A stretch of 64,000 bases of DNA from Ganoderma boninense (taxonomy: Eukaryota > Basidiomycota > Agaricomycetes > Polyporales > Polyporaceae). The notes below the pieces were generated by a model. That model was not told where the DNA came from. It saw only the letters and a program-made list of their open reading frames with translations, and searched no databases. Shown one piece after another: positions 11,546 to 21,947 of the stretch; the stretch's first letter is position 1, and every line of letters begins with the position of its first letter. The translations under genes and the position numbers were made by a program. The stretch spans positions 2,034,138 to 2,098,137 of the forward strand of contig CM035310.1 in assembly GCA_002900995.3 (NCBI GenBank). Direction: 5' to 3'.

Positions 11546-12857
11546 GCTATCGAACAGCATTAACTGTCAGCAAACCGTAGAGGACACGACAGGCGAAAGC
11601 GCAACTCAGATGGACGCACCTTCGAAGTGGGTGGAGCGAAGCCAAAAGCACTAGGATGGGCCGAGACGCGAAAGCCGCGCTTTATGTATCCCTCTGGGGT
11701 GTGTTGAAGTCGTCGTGTTATCGGGCAGGCACGACTAGCCATAGACTTTGAACGCCCACATGACTGCCCACATCACCAGGCGAAGTCAAAATCTTGGCAG
11801 GGCGTATACATGTAGACGCAACGTAACCCCACTGGCGACTTCATGTCCGTTGTTCTCGCTCCTGCTGTGTAGTGCGCGCCCCAGTTATGTGCATCGATGT
11901 TTCAGTACATGTTCGGACAGCAAACGAGATGAGCGGGGACATGGTCGGTATTTACAGCGTCAGATCTGAGAGTGGGATGCGGCGGGCATCGAGGCGTGGT
12001 ACCCGGGAAGCATGAACGTGAGGGAGACGTCACAGCCGAGGACGTATTGAGGATGAGGACGAATTGAGGATGGAGCGCATGTCTAGGGCGGCCAGGACCC
12101 AGCCCAGTGTCCAAAGACCAAGACAGCGGAGCGGCAGAGGATGTCGTTCTCGGCTTGTGTCCCATCCGGCGGTAATGGCATGGTGGGAAACCCTGGCCTC
12201 TCGGAGTATTACATAATACTCACAGTGGCACTGCCTCCGACAACCTCCGGAGACCTCTTCGCACTTCGCAGATGTTCGCGTTCGCGACCTCACTTCGAGC
12301 GACTATGTACGCGTAGTATTGTCTCTCTTCCCGCAGACCCCCTTCTTGCTCGCCACAGGTGGGTTTGGGAAGTACATAGGCTACTACCACTGATGTAGGT
12401 AACTGTCCAATCCTCCGAGTGATCAGTCTCGATCTGTTAAAACTAGTCACTGATATTTAATATATAGATCTGATGTTCTTCTTTGAGAAAATCCCGGAGT
12501 CGACGGCCGGAATCTATCCACAAATGATTTCCCAGTCTTCTCATCGCTCGGCGTAGTCGTCGACATTGTATGCAGGATGTCTTCTCTAGGATGTGTGGCG
12601 GCAGCAATCATCACACTCTCCAATGTCAATCGCTTCCCTTCGCCCATAAGAACTTTGTCCTAACGGACGCGCTTTGTTTAATTCCGTGTGGTTTTGCTTC
12701 CCCGCATCCACCTGGTTCGCTTCGTTATACTGAATTAGGCACCAATTTTGGCCATGGTTTTTTTTCGCCCCTCATACATGTTCAATCGGGAAGTCTGCTG
12801 CAGCAGCCTCAGGCTACTTTTTCCTCCCCCGTCTGTTCCCTGCATATTGAGAGCACG
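11546..12857. other. Upstream region of SurE3
   Basis: No gene is supported. Around 12175-12240 a stretch with the shared string GTGGCACTGCCTCCG and nearby CTCGGAGTATTACATAA resembles 16440-16520 upstream of SurE4, so this promoter-distal block seems to have been copied along with the gene. A long pyrimidine-rich leader precedes the SurE3 start. Confidence 0.45.
11677..11690 (-). promoter_or_regulatory. TATA-like box of LVEGSTD-B
   Basis: The minus strand reads ATACATAAAGCGCG, about 135 bases before the start of B. Boxes of the same kind stand 100-150 bases before C (GGATAAAG near 15210), D (ACATAAAAC near 20256), E (CATATAAAG near 22048) and G (CTATAAATC near 24940), so the element is a shared trait of the minus-strand members. 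Confidence 0.5.
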
Positions 12858-14129
12858 ATGCACCACTGGTCCTGGCTCATTAACGGCGCTCTCGCCTCTC
12901 TCCTGCTCTTCAAAGACGCCTTCGCGTGCAACGTCATTTTGACTAACGATGACGGGTGGGCTGTCGCCCAAATCCGTGCCCAACAGAACTCGCTCGCCAA
13001 CACAGGCTTCAATGTATGTCCCCGTCCTGTTCTCTCGTGCCTCTAGCATGTTTTCAGACATTAGCGCGTTGGAACAGGTCATATTATCAGCCCCAACTCA
13101 AGATCTGTCTGCAACCGGGTCTGACAGCGCTACGCCGAAGCCGTTGACCCGCCCGTGCCAATTCAATACTTGTCCTACTGGCTCTCCAGCTGAAGGCTTC
13201 AATGCCAGCGACAGTACGCCTCCCCTCTTCTGTTTTCCCATCCATCCATGATAAAATACTTTGGATTCGTGTTGTGCAGACAGATTGAACTACGTCAACT
13301 CCTTCGCGTGAGGCATCCGGTGAAAGCGCGAAAGAAAGTCAGGCTGATGTTTCTTCCATTAGAGTCGACGCAGTCCGCTACGGCATACAGACACTCGCCC
13401 CAAAAATATTCTGCTCCCCACCAGACTTTGTCATCAGTGGCCCCAACATTGGAAGTGAGTGCGGAAAGGCATTCTCAAAGTTGACCCACACTTACCCAGG
13501 AACATTCCCCAGACGTATTGGGCCCAGGTACAGTAAAATCTGGGACTGTGTGAGTCACCAGCAATTCTTGAAAAAATTTCTCCATCACACCTGCCACAAT
13601 GCTGACCAGCGCGATACACAGCGCAGCAGCGGCCGAAGCCGCCAAGGAAGGCATCCCCGCCGTAGCGTTCGCCGCAGGCATCCACGCCCATGTCTCCTAC
13701 ACGACGCTGGCCTCTGCACCCCGCTCCCCCGACACCCTTGCTGCGCTCCTCTACGCGGAGCTGACCACCAACTTCACGCGTACCCTCGTCGACCTCGTCG
13801 CCCGCCCGATTCTGCCCGCAGGCATCACGCTCAAGGTCAACTACTCCCCCACGACGTTCTCCGTGTCTGGGCGAGCCGTCGGAAACTGTGCACGCGCGAG
13901 CAACTTCAAGTGGGTGCTAACGCGCACGCAGGCGAGTGCGCGAGCGGTCGATGCCCCGACGTGCGGGAGCGGGCGCCTCCCAGTTGAGAGGACGGTCGCG
14001 GGGGCAGGGTGCTATGCGACCGTGACGGTGGTGAATGCGACGACGAGGCTTGACGCGGATGCGGACGCTCAGGAGCAGGTCCTCAAGAGGCTTGCTCCGA
14101 GCGGCCTGCTTTCGTGCTTCCACGAATGA
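12858..14129 (+). CDS. SurE3: secreted SurE-like phosphatase/nucleotidase
   Basis: Intact copy with the six-exon plan of SurE2. The signal peptide starts MHHWSWLINGALASLLL. LTNDDGWAVAQ gives the SurE metal-site Asp pair. Exon 2 carries CQFNTCPTGSPAEGFNAS, and micro-exon 3 encodes RLNYVNSFA. Exon 4 starts VDAVRYGIQTLAPKIF and ends in SGPNIG. Micro-exon 5 encodes NVLGPGTVKSGTV, and the last exon, from about 13623, begins AAAAEAAKEG and ends GLLSCFHE. All motifs needed for the SurE fold's active site are present, so activity is expected. It should be exported as a phosphatase acting outside the cell or in the wall. It lies 202 bases tail-to-tail from LVEGSTD-C. SurE3 and SurE4 share upstream sequence, which suggests one arose from the other. 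Confidence 0.85.
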
Positions 14130-14331
14130 TGAACGGTTGCTGTGATGATTTTTGGCCGAGGGTGGCTCTGCGGGCGCGCGGCTCCAAAATAAATACTGTT
14201 TCGAGTGTATGATACTGCGCCTGTACAAGTGGAATCATGTATTTCGAAACGTTGATACCCCTTGCCCTAGCGCTATCTAACGATGATACGTGTCGTCTAC
14301 ATTTGAGGAGCTAGGAGGACGTTGTCATGAC

Positions 14332-15084
14332 TTATGTCGACATGCATCGCGCAACGCGCACATTCCAACCACCTACGACGATTCCGAGCATTATGGCCGT
14401 AGCTCCCATCACGCCCAACTTCCCAGCCCCATTCGTCGATGTTGCCGATGCGCTGGCAGTTAGGGCGATAGTAGTACCGCCCGGAGATGGGGATGGGGAA
14501 GCGGTTGGGGTCAGGGTGGTGGTAAAGAGAGTCGACTCGATCACTGCACCGGCTGTATTCTTTTCGAGGAGCGTGCAAGCTGCGACGCCGCTGCCGAGCA
14601 CACAGTCCTGGCTGACCATCAGCACGTCGGTCCCAAGAGTCGCGATCTCGAAAAAGTGCGCGTCAGTTGAGCCCTCCACGAGGGTTCCTGTGGAATCATT
14701 AATGACCCTTTTTTCAGAACCGCCCAGACCAGCCTGAGGTGCGAGCTGGCGACTCAGCGCCGGGGGAATCTGAACGTACCTGCCGCGCTCCACGTACTGT
14801 CTGGAGAGGTAGCAGTCGGATTAACGGTTATAGGTTCGGCGAAGCCGATAGAGTACGTGGTATGCCCAGTCGAGTCGGTGCCGAGGACCACTCCAGTTAC
14901 TAACTCGCTGGCTACCAAGCCTGCACGGTACACGGCAGACGACACTTCTTCACCAGAGGGTGCCGCATCTATTGGGTTATTAGGTTAGTACCTCTCTTTT
15001 GCAATGTCTGAAATGAAAGTACTCACACGAGGTCCATAACGCGGACAGGATGACGAGCAGCAACGGTACAGGCTTGAAAAGCAT
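14332..15084 (-). CDS. LVEGSTD-C: small secreted GPI-type protein
   Basis: Subfamily I member. Exon 1 starts at 15084 with the signal peptide MLFKPVPLLLVILSALWTS. Exon 2 begins DAAPSGEE and carries LGTDSTGHTTYSIGF. Exon 3, from about 14694, opens with TLVEGSTDAHFFEI, holds DCVLGSGVAACTL with the family Cys pair, then a Pro/Ser/Thr stalk, then STNGAGKLGVMGA. The hydrophobic tail is followed by an extra Trp- and Arg-containing stretch (WNVRVARC), so the C-terminus is longer and less typical of a GPI signal than in A or B. It could instead be a membrane-anchored variant. It lies tail-to-tail with SurE3. Confidence 0.78.
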
Positions 15085-17013
15085 ACTGCCAAGTGGGTTG
15101 ATTCAGCCACACAATGGCCAACAAATGACCATATCCGAGCTTACCTTACGATTCGGGGGAGTGTAAGAGAGGCAGACCACTAGAACCATCGAGATGGCGG
15201 TGCCTTGCTTTATCCAGAGCATCCAGAGCATGAATCACGGCGCGGCCCCGAGACGTGTCGAAGACTCTCATGTTACAAACGCCGCCGATATCACTCGAGC
15301 GCCTACCCCGTACGCAGCGGAACGCTCGCCGGCAACTTCGTACAGACGATCTGCACCCTATCCTGAGGCCTGACGCTTGGCCGCTGGTGCTGGTGCTACC
15401 TTGAACGCCGTTCATGAAGGCGTCTGCAAGTTCTCATCCGAGCTGTGGCCGAGCAAGCACCTGCAAGCATCAGAAACTGTAGTCAAACGTTTAGTACACG
15501 CCATTGAAAACTACGCGATCGACGATAAGACATTCAGGGTATAACTTGAACCTTCCCAAGAAATTCAAGATGGCCATATGCGCAGGGTACTTCGGGCGCC
15601 TGGTAGTGAGGAACGGGAAAGCCACTGCGGGCATACTTATCCCTGCGATGATTCTGGCCACCGTAACCATTCGGAAGAATGGCTCAGCGTCGGTAGAGCG
15701 CCGAGGCTCGACTGAGCGGAGAGTTCGGGTCGACTGGTCCTGTCAAGTGGGAGAAGATCTGTCAAGGAGTCTCGGAGGCACCTGGAGGGGAGTGTGAGCA
15801 CTGCGAAGGCATGCCGACATATAATTAGGCAGTCCTTTAGACAGCACCGGTCCTTTAGACAAGACGGCTCTGGGTCCACCATACTGGTATCCATCACTAT
15901 GACGGACCTATATTAATATGGGACTCAGCGTTGAACGGTCGAGGGTCACGCGTGGAGGCACTCGACTAGCGAGAGTCCTGTGCACAGTGTTGATCGACTG
16001 TCGTTTCGTGAGCGCTCTGTGAGGTAGATCTGTCAATAGGCAATGGCGAGAGAGCCAATGATCTGTCTAAGGACTGTCTCCTTTCGCGATGGAGATCACT
16101 TGGGGACAAACACGAGGGTTAGTGTTTGAGCAGGCACGTAACCAGAAGGCATGCGGACATAAGGACCGCGTGTATCACGTCCTGCACGGGTACTGGATGT
16201 GCGGTCAGATTTCCCTGGTAGAACTTCTAAAATCTAGAGACAGCTCGAAAGAAATACGACCGAATTTGCCAGCTGGAGAGGAATTACCGGACTGTTCGTT
16301 TAGCTACATGAACATTGGACCCGATTAAAAACCCACGGTGGTTACTTGTCCTGATATTGAGCTTCGAATGCCTGAGATAGGAGTTGTGCATCCCTGAGAT
16401 TGTCGTGCAGAGAGTCAGTGGACCAGTGCTGGTGGGTGGGTGCGCTGCCGGCACGTCTCGGGTTCTTCCGGCAAGACTCGTTATTTACGTAATCACTGTT
16501 GTCTCGGTGGCACTGCCTCCGGGTCGGGCCGCCGGCATCGTCTTCCATGGACCATGACGTCTGGCTCAAGGCCTAGGCTTGTGCGCTCATGTTCGTCCAA
16601 GTTCCTCGAGCCAGAAATGACTCCCATGGGTGAAACGATAGGTCAGTATAAGGCTCGAACATTAATATTGACAAGTTTTCGTAGCTAAGGATGCTGGGCG
16701 ACTTCCGAATGGTCCCTGGCGTCCTCTCGCTCGCCGTTTGTTCTTGAACCGCTTCCGATGCCTTCTTGTCCACAGAACGGCCATCCGCTGATTGATTTAA
16801 TATGGACGCAACCACGGACCTTTCAGCACGCGGCGACTGAGTTGCTTCCACTTCCTCTCCATTCTCCACATCCTCGTAGTTGACACTTGCGACTACATTC
16901 GACGCAAAGTCTTGCAATGTCCTCGCATACATAATCCTCCCTCATCCTGCTCTCTGGTCCTGTGCCACCAGATTCCTTGGACCATCTTTCCTACGATCCC
17001 CCACAACACCCCG
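15085..17013. other. Upstream region of SurE4
   Basis: No gene is supported. The left end holds the LVEGSTD-C promoter. A direct repeat of TCCTTTAGACA occurs at about 15833 and 15850. The block at 16440-16520 is similar to 12175-12240 upstream of SurE3. A minus-strand open frame at 16573-16932 exists but overlaps the SurE4 promoter and shows no family motif. Confidence 0.45.
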
Positions 17014-18253
17014 ATGCACCATTTGTCATATCTCATTAGGGCTATCGTCGCCGCCTCATTCTTCCACGCCGCCATGGCGTGCAACGTCTTGCTGAGCAAC
17101 GATGATGGATGGGCAGGAGCCCTTATCCGTGCTCAACGTGACTCCCTTGTTGACGCGGGCTTCAACGTGGGTTGTTATCCGCTTCTCGTTCTTACACAGA
17201 GGGCTGTGTTAACTAGTTTGGACAGGTGATTTTGTCCGGGCCAGCTCAAGATACGTCTGCGCGAGGAGCTTCCAGTGCGCCCCCAGAACCGTTGGCCGTG
17301 CCCTGCCAATTCAATACCTGCCCCACCGGCTCTCCCGCCGAGGGCTTCAATTCCAGCGATCGTGAGTCCCAAACATTGCGTCATCGTACTTATTGCTTGA
17401 AGCTAATGAGGCTGGCTTCGTGATGGACAGCGAGGTTGAACTATGTCAATTCATTTGCGTAAGGCATTCGTGAAAGGACAGAGGCGCTTTAGGCTGATTC
17501 CCTGATTTTAAGAGTCGACGCAGTCCGCTACGGCATACAAACGCTCTCGCCCAAAATCTTCTGTTCGCCTCCGGAATTCGTCGTCAGCGGTCCCAACACT
17601 GGGTGTAAGCAGAAAGTGGCTTTTTTGTGAAGTTAGCTTACCCATTCCTTCTTGCACAGTGCTTTTGGGTGTCGGCACTCCTACCTCCTCGGCCATGTAC
17701 GCGTGTCTAACTCTGTTGAGCTAGTCCACCGGAGCCTGACTATTTCAGCAGCGCCGTAGCATGTGAAGCCGCCAAAGAAGGCATCCCTGCGGTCGCATTC
17801 GGCGCAGGGACAGCCGCGAAGCTCTCGTACACCACGCTCACCACCTCCCCGAACTCCCGCAACACCCTCTCCGCTCTCCTCTACGCGGACCTCTCTGCCA
17901 ACTTCACCCATGCCCTCGTCGATCCCGCCCCGCGTCCAATCTTCCCCGCCGGCGTCTTCTTGCGGGTTAACTACTCCCCGACGACGTTCTCCGCATCCGG
18001 TCGGCCGACAGGAAAATGCGCTGCCGCAAGCGACTTCAAGTGGGTGCTCACACGCCAACAGCCCGGGAACTCAATCTCAACCGTCGAGACCTGTGGCAGA
18101 AAGCGCCTTCCGGTCGACCGGACGGTCATCGACGCAGGGTGCTACGCGGTGGTCACGGTGCTCAACGCGAAGACCAGGCTGGATGTGAGTGCGGACGTGC
18201 AGAAGGAGGTTCTCGACAGGCTCGCACCGAGCGGGTTACTGTCTTGCTTCTAG
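17014..18253 (+). CDS. SurE4: SurE-like protein with altered active-site motif
   Basis: The six-exon plan is intact in frame. The signal peptide starts MHHLSYLIRAIVAASFF and is followed by LSNDDGWAGALIRAQ. Exon 2 has CQFNTCPTGSPAEGFNSS, micro-exon 3 RLNYVNSFA, and exon 4 VDAVRYGIQTLSPKIF with SGPNTG. Micro-exon 5 reads LLLGVGTPTSSA, so the Asn that follows GPNxG in the other copies is missing. The conserved SGTV becomes about SSAI, depending on the acceptor chosen. The final exon ends GLLSCF at the stop, lacking the last few residues seen in SurE2 and SurE3. The fold is likely kept, but catalysis may be weak or lost. Downstream, a broken SurE fragment separates it from LVEGSTD-D. Confidence 0.8.
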
Positions 18254-18871
18254 GAATAGGTACCACGACCCTATGGCTCAAATTCTGTCGAACCGTCCCC
18301 ACGAGTATGACGAGAACAGGAATAATCATGGTGACCCTGGATTCACAGACATACTACCGGCGTGTCTGCATATACAGCACCAGTCTCGCGCCGTGAACAG
18401 GTCCTCAACCTAGTACACTTCTGTGGGTTAGCACAAGGTCTGAGGCTACCTCTCTGCCTCTGAATATGAACGTCGTCATCCCTTATCAGAGCCCTGCTTA
18501 ATTGGCAGAAGATCATGCCAGAGTCGTGATGCCGGCGGCCGGCTGACGTCTTAGGGAGCCGTTCCGAACGGAATTGTGGCCTTGCGCTGCAGCAAATTTG
18601 AGAGCGTCTGAAGCAGGTCTGGGGACAGAGATTGAATTTTTCAAGTAGACAAACAAAGTATGGTGAATCTGGCCCATTAGCGAACACGACTGGAGCAGCT
18701 TGAGCCTGGCTCGGTGGTCGGGAGTTGGAAATTATGGCCGAACACAGTCGGCTGTCCAAGCGCTCAGCGCTCAGACCCGGCACTGAGCGCTTCTGTCCCG
18801 TCTACTTCTCTCTTTTCGCGGCTCGGCTCGCGCTGCCCAAATCCGTCCAGACCGTTTCTCTGCAGACAACC
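18254..18871. other. Intergenic after SurE4
   Basis: About 600 bases with no recognised gene. The last 100 bases are pyrimidine-rich and may be the leader of the truncated gene that follows. Confidence 0.4.
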
Positions 18872-19164
18872 ATGTCCGTTTTCTCGCAGGAGGAACTATC
18901 CCCACTCGAGCGCGCCGTCGAGTTGGCCGCCGAGCTCCACGAACAGACGAGTAGGCGTTCTGACGGAATCTACAGCCGCGTCTTCCACCTCGGCCACTTC
19001 TGCGACTCGTACCCCGATCTGTTAGTTCAGAACGCTGACCACAATGTTATCCAGGACCGAGCATCTGACGCTCAAGCGGCTCTACGACCTCGCTAGCAAG
19101 GGTGGGGATGCCGCCCCGCACGACGTTCCCCGCCCGGGCCACTACTTCTGGCACGGAGCCAACG
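18872..19164 (+). pseudogene. 5' fragment of an unrecognised gene
   Basis: Starting at 18872 the frame reads MSVFSQEELSPLERAVELA, then HEQTSRRSDGIYSRVFHLG and FCDSYPDL. In another frame it resumes as TEHLTLKRLYDLASKGGD and DVPRPGHYFWHGAN. The two parts join if about 34 bases from 19021 (GTTAGT...CCAG) are removed, which is very short for an intron. The text is strongly protein-like and charged, with no signal peptide. I do not recognise the family. It stops where a SurE remnant begins, so it looks like the 5' end of a gene cut off by a rearrangement. A real short gene cannot be excluded. Confidence 0.45.
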
Positions 19165-19320
19165 TACGACTTCAAGCGGGTGCTCATTGCTCACCCACCA
19201 GCAGACCGGGAACGCGATCTCTACCATCAATGCTTGTTGAGCGACTCGTGAACGGGGGTACTCCACGGCTGTCACGATGCTCCACGCAACGACAAAGATG
19301 GACGCGAGCGTACTGAATAT
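19160..19320 (+). pseudogene. SurE 3' fragment
   Basis: The nucleotides match the end of the SurE4 last exon. TTCAAGCGGGTGCTC stands for the part encoding FKWVLT. It is followed by a stretch close to that encoding PGNSISTVETC, and then by GTACTCCACGGCTGTCACG and CTCCACGCAACGACAAAG, counterparts of the part encoding YAVVTVLNAKT. The frame is broken by stops and small indels, and nothing 5' of this part is present. It ends 80 bases from LVEGSTD-D, the position a full SurE gene holds next to A and C. Confidence 0.7.
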
Positions 19321-19400
19321 CTGAACTTCCGGTACTAATAACATCTTATCATAGCAAATGCAATCGCACGAAATCCGACTCCCAAGAAACAAAAACTGCT

Positions 19401-20102
19401 CTACATCACAGCACCCGCGAGCATCGCCGCAGCGGCGACGCCCGCCAGCACAGAAGCCCCTGCCGCGCCGACCCACCCCGCGCCGACTTGCCCCGCGCCG
19501 TTCTTTGCGCCAGCACTGGCAGTGACGACAGAGACGCCAGTGAGGCTCTGGGTGACCGTTACCGCGGTAGAGAACGTCGTGGCCTTGTTCTTCCCGACGA
19601 GCGTGCAGACGGCCTTGCCGTTGTTGAGCCCGCAGCCCTCCTGGTACGTGAACGCCTCACTGCCTAAGGTGAGGATCTGGAACACTTGCGCATCGGTCGA
19701 GCCCTCGACCAGCGTTGCTGAGAAGAGAGTGGACAGTGAGGTGAGCACTTATCTATATCCCTGATCGCAGGGGGTAGGGGGTCGGAGATGGGAGAATTGG
19801 TTCACGACGTACCACCAGCAGTGATCGTGAGGTCAGGCGCAGTCGCAGTGGCGGCGGTCGTCACGGGCAGAGCGAAGCCCAGAGAGTAGGAGGTGTGGGC
19901 TGCGTCCGAGCCCAGGACGACGGCCGTGACGGCCTCGCCACCAGGAAACCCGGGGAGGACGTACGACACTCCGCTAGCGGCGGCAGCGTCTGTGGACTCT
20001 TCAGTTTGGCGAGTGTCTTGTCGCAGTGGCTGGAGAAGAGCACTCACATGCGCCGCTCACTGTGGACAGAGCAGCGAGGACGGGCACAAATTTGGAGATC
20101 AT
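19401..20102 (-). CDS. LVEGSTD-D: small secreted GPI-type protein
   Basis: Subfamily I member. Exon 1 from 20102 encodes the signal peptide MISKFVPVLAALSTVSGA. Exon 2 carries a DAAAAS-type start and LGSDAAHTSYSLGF, in which the Gly before His of the usual GHTS is missing. Exon 3 opens ATLVEGSTDAQVFQI, has the Cys pair in GCGLNNGKAVCTL and ends AGAKNGAGQVGAGWVG plus a hydrophobic tail, a strong GPI-type signal. A run of ten G residues in its 5' region near 20132 could be a slippage-prone site. It faces the SurE fragment tail-to-tail. Confidence 0.8.
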
Positions 20103-21185
20103 GCTGTTGGGTGGTTTGCATATTCGGTAAATTGGGGGGGGGGGCGATCGCCAAGCATCTGAAAGCTTACCTTGCAGTCGGTGGGACAAAGGGGGATATG
20201 ATAGTAAGTAGGGACAGAGGACCACGGACGTGCGAGTTACCCGGCTGTCATGTTTTATGTACGCGCCTGGGGGCATCAAAGAGATTACGCAGTCCAGAAC
20301 AACGGCACGAGGGACTCCCATGTGCATCTGACTTCCGCTGACGGACGATCAGAGCGTGTACGTGAATGTCGAAATGGAACGAGGAAGCAATGAATGACAC
20401 CGTCCGCCCACGCTGACCGGTTTACAGCAATGCTAGCAGGAGATCCCAAGCTCTTCCATGGTATAGGCTCTGAATACGACTCGACACAGCTCGTTCTGGG
20501 AATGCATTGCACTACAATCGACGAATAGCGGAATACAACGCGCACCAGCGCTCTGCTACACGGATACTGTAACGACGGGAATCTCCTGCATCACGCATCA
20601 TTTGCAATCCGGAGAGGTCTATCCGTCCTGGGGTGGTTCTAGGGTGTCAGTGGCTACAGAGTGGCTATGACCCTGTTACCCGCGTGTGCCCGGATTCAGG
20701 TACCACGTTTGCCTCGAGTCATCCGAATGAATGGGAGAAGTCTCTCGGACCCGAGAGCGATGCACTGGCAGCTTCTCGGTCTCGAAGACATGCCGAGGAG
20801 ACCGTCGCGGTCAGCAATTTAGGGTAAAGAATAGAGACAACACATGGGCTGAGTTTGGTTTACTGTACAGCAGCTCGAATCGCTTGAAGCCTGGGGTCGA
20901 GACTCCCGGAAAGATTAGCAGTAAATACTTACTTACCGTGGGGCCGCCCAACTTCTTCTAGGGATCACCGCAGTCCGAGGGAATCGGAACGTTCAAAATA
21001 GTGTCGGCCAGATGCTACGTCCATAGTAGTTGGTTAAGATTCAAAGAATGTGTGTGCATAGTTAGGGTAAGTAGACAAAACGAATATTAGCGTCGCGGGA
21101 GTGTTCGGTGTGGCTGCGGTCACCGGGCCGTGATTGATACCGGATTACCGCCCGCCTCAGCATGAAGTGCAGCCTCAAATGCCCT
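20103..21185. other. Intergenic, D to E
   Basis: About 1.1 kb with no supported gene. It holds the D promoter (ACATAAAAC near 20256 on the minus strand) and the G-run near 20132. The remainder, 20300-21170, shows only short unconvincing frames. Confidence 0.45.
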
Positions 21186-21947
21186 CTACATGAAGCTCGC
21201 CAGGAAGATTAAAATACAGGCGGGCCCCACAATACCCCAGTTGACTCCCCCCTTTGAGGCGCCGTTCTTCGTCGAAGTAGAAGTCGGGGAACTGCCATCC
21301 GAAGAACCACCAGTGCCCTTGGGAGTGGAGGCGGTGGCGGCGCCGGACGGAATGGCACCAGCCCCACTGTCGGGCACTTGAACGGGGACCAGGGTCGCCA
21401 TTGTGGTGTAGACGGAGTTCACGGTGCTTGTGGTGGCCGTGCCATCTATGACGCCAACCGCCAGCCCAGACACAGAGCAGGAGGCGGCCACCGCACCGCC
21501 GTTCGTGGGCGTAGCGAACGCGCACCCCTCTACGTCTACAGCGGTGAGAGTGCCCACACCGAGGTTGAGCTCCAAGGAAATGGATTGATGCACATCCGTA
21601 GCCCCCTCGACAAGGGTGACTGTGGTACTTGTGGTCAGCCAACAACCCAGAGAGAACCAGAGAACGGATGCGGGTTAACTTACAACCAGGAAGTTCAACG
21701 ACATTGCCGCTAGGTACGGCCAGACCAACAGACCAGGACGTATGTCCTTGCGCATCGGTGCCGAGATATTTGCCAGTGAGGGTCCCTTCTACATCGACAT
21801 TGGGAGCCAATAGCGACACGACAGCCCCAGAAACGCCTGTGTTCGGTGTTAGTAAAGGGCCTCTGACCGACGACGGCATAAATGACACTTACAGTGATAG
21901 TTCAGGGCTGACAAGAGGACGAGCAGGGCCGAACGCTTGAAGGCCAT
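21186..21947 (-). CDS. LVEGSTD-E: small secreted GPI-type protein
   Basis: Subfamily II member, grouped with I and M on the other arm. Exon 1 from 21947 encodes MAFKRSALLVLLSALNYH, a signal peptide. Exon 2 carries VSGAVVSLLAPN and YLGTDAQGHTSWSVGL. Exon 3 opens VTLVEGATDVHQ, has the Cys pair in GCAFATPTNGG and AASCSVSG, then VPVQVPDSGAGAIP, a Ser/Thr/Gly stalk, KNGASKGGVNWG and a hydrophobic end, fitting a GPI signal. The subfamily II feature VSG before VVSLL and the longer spacing between the two Cys set it apart from A-D. A CATATAAAG box stands about 100 bases upstream. Function unknown. Confidence 0.82.

Noticed and set aside
16573..16932. 119-codon minus-strand frame before SurE4
   Set aside because: It covers the SurE4 promoter and has no recognisable domain; low support as a gene.
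20130..20142. Run of ten G
   Set aside because: A simple homopolymer in a noncoding leader; too little to call a functional element.
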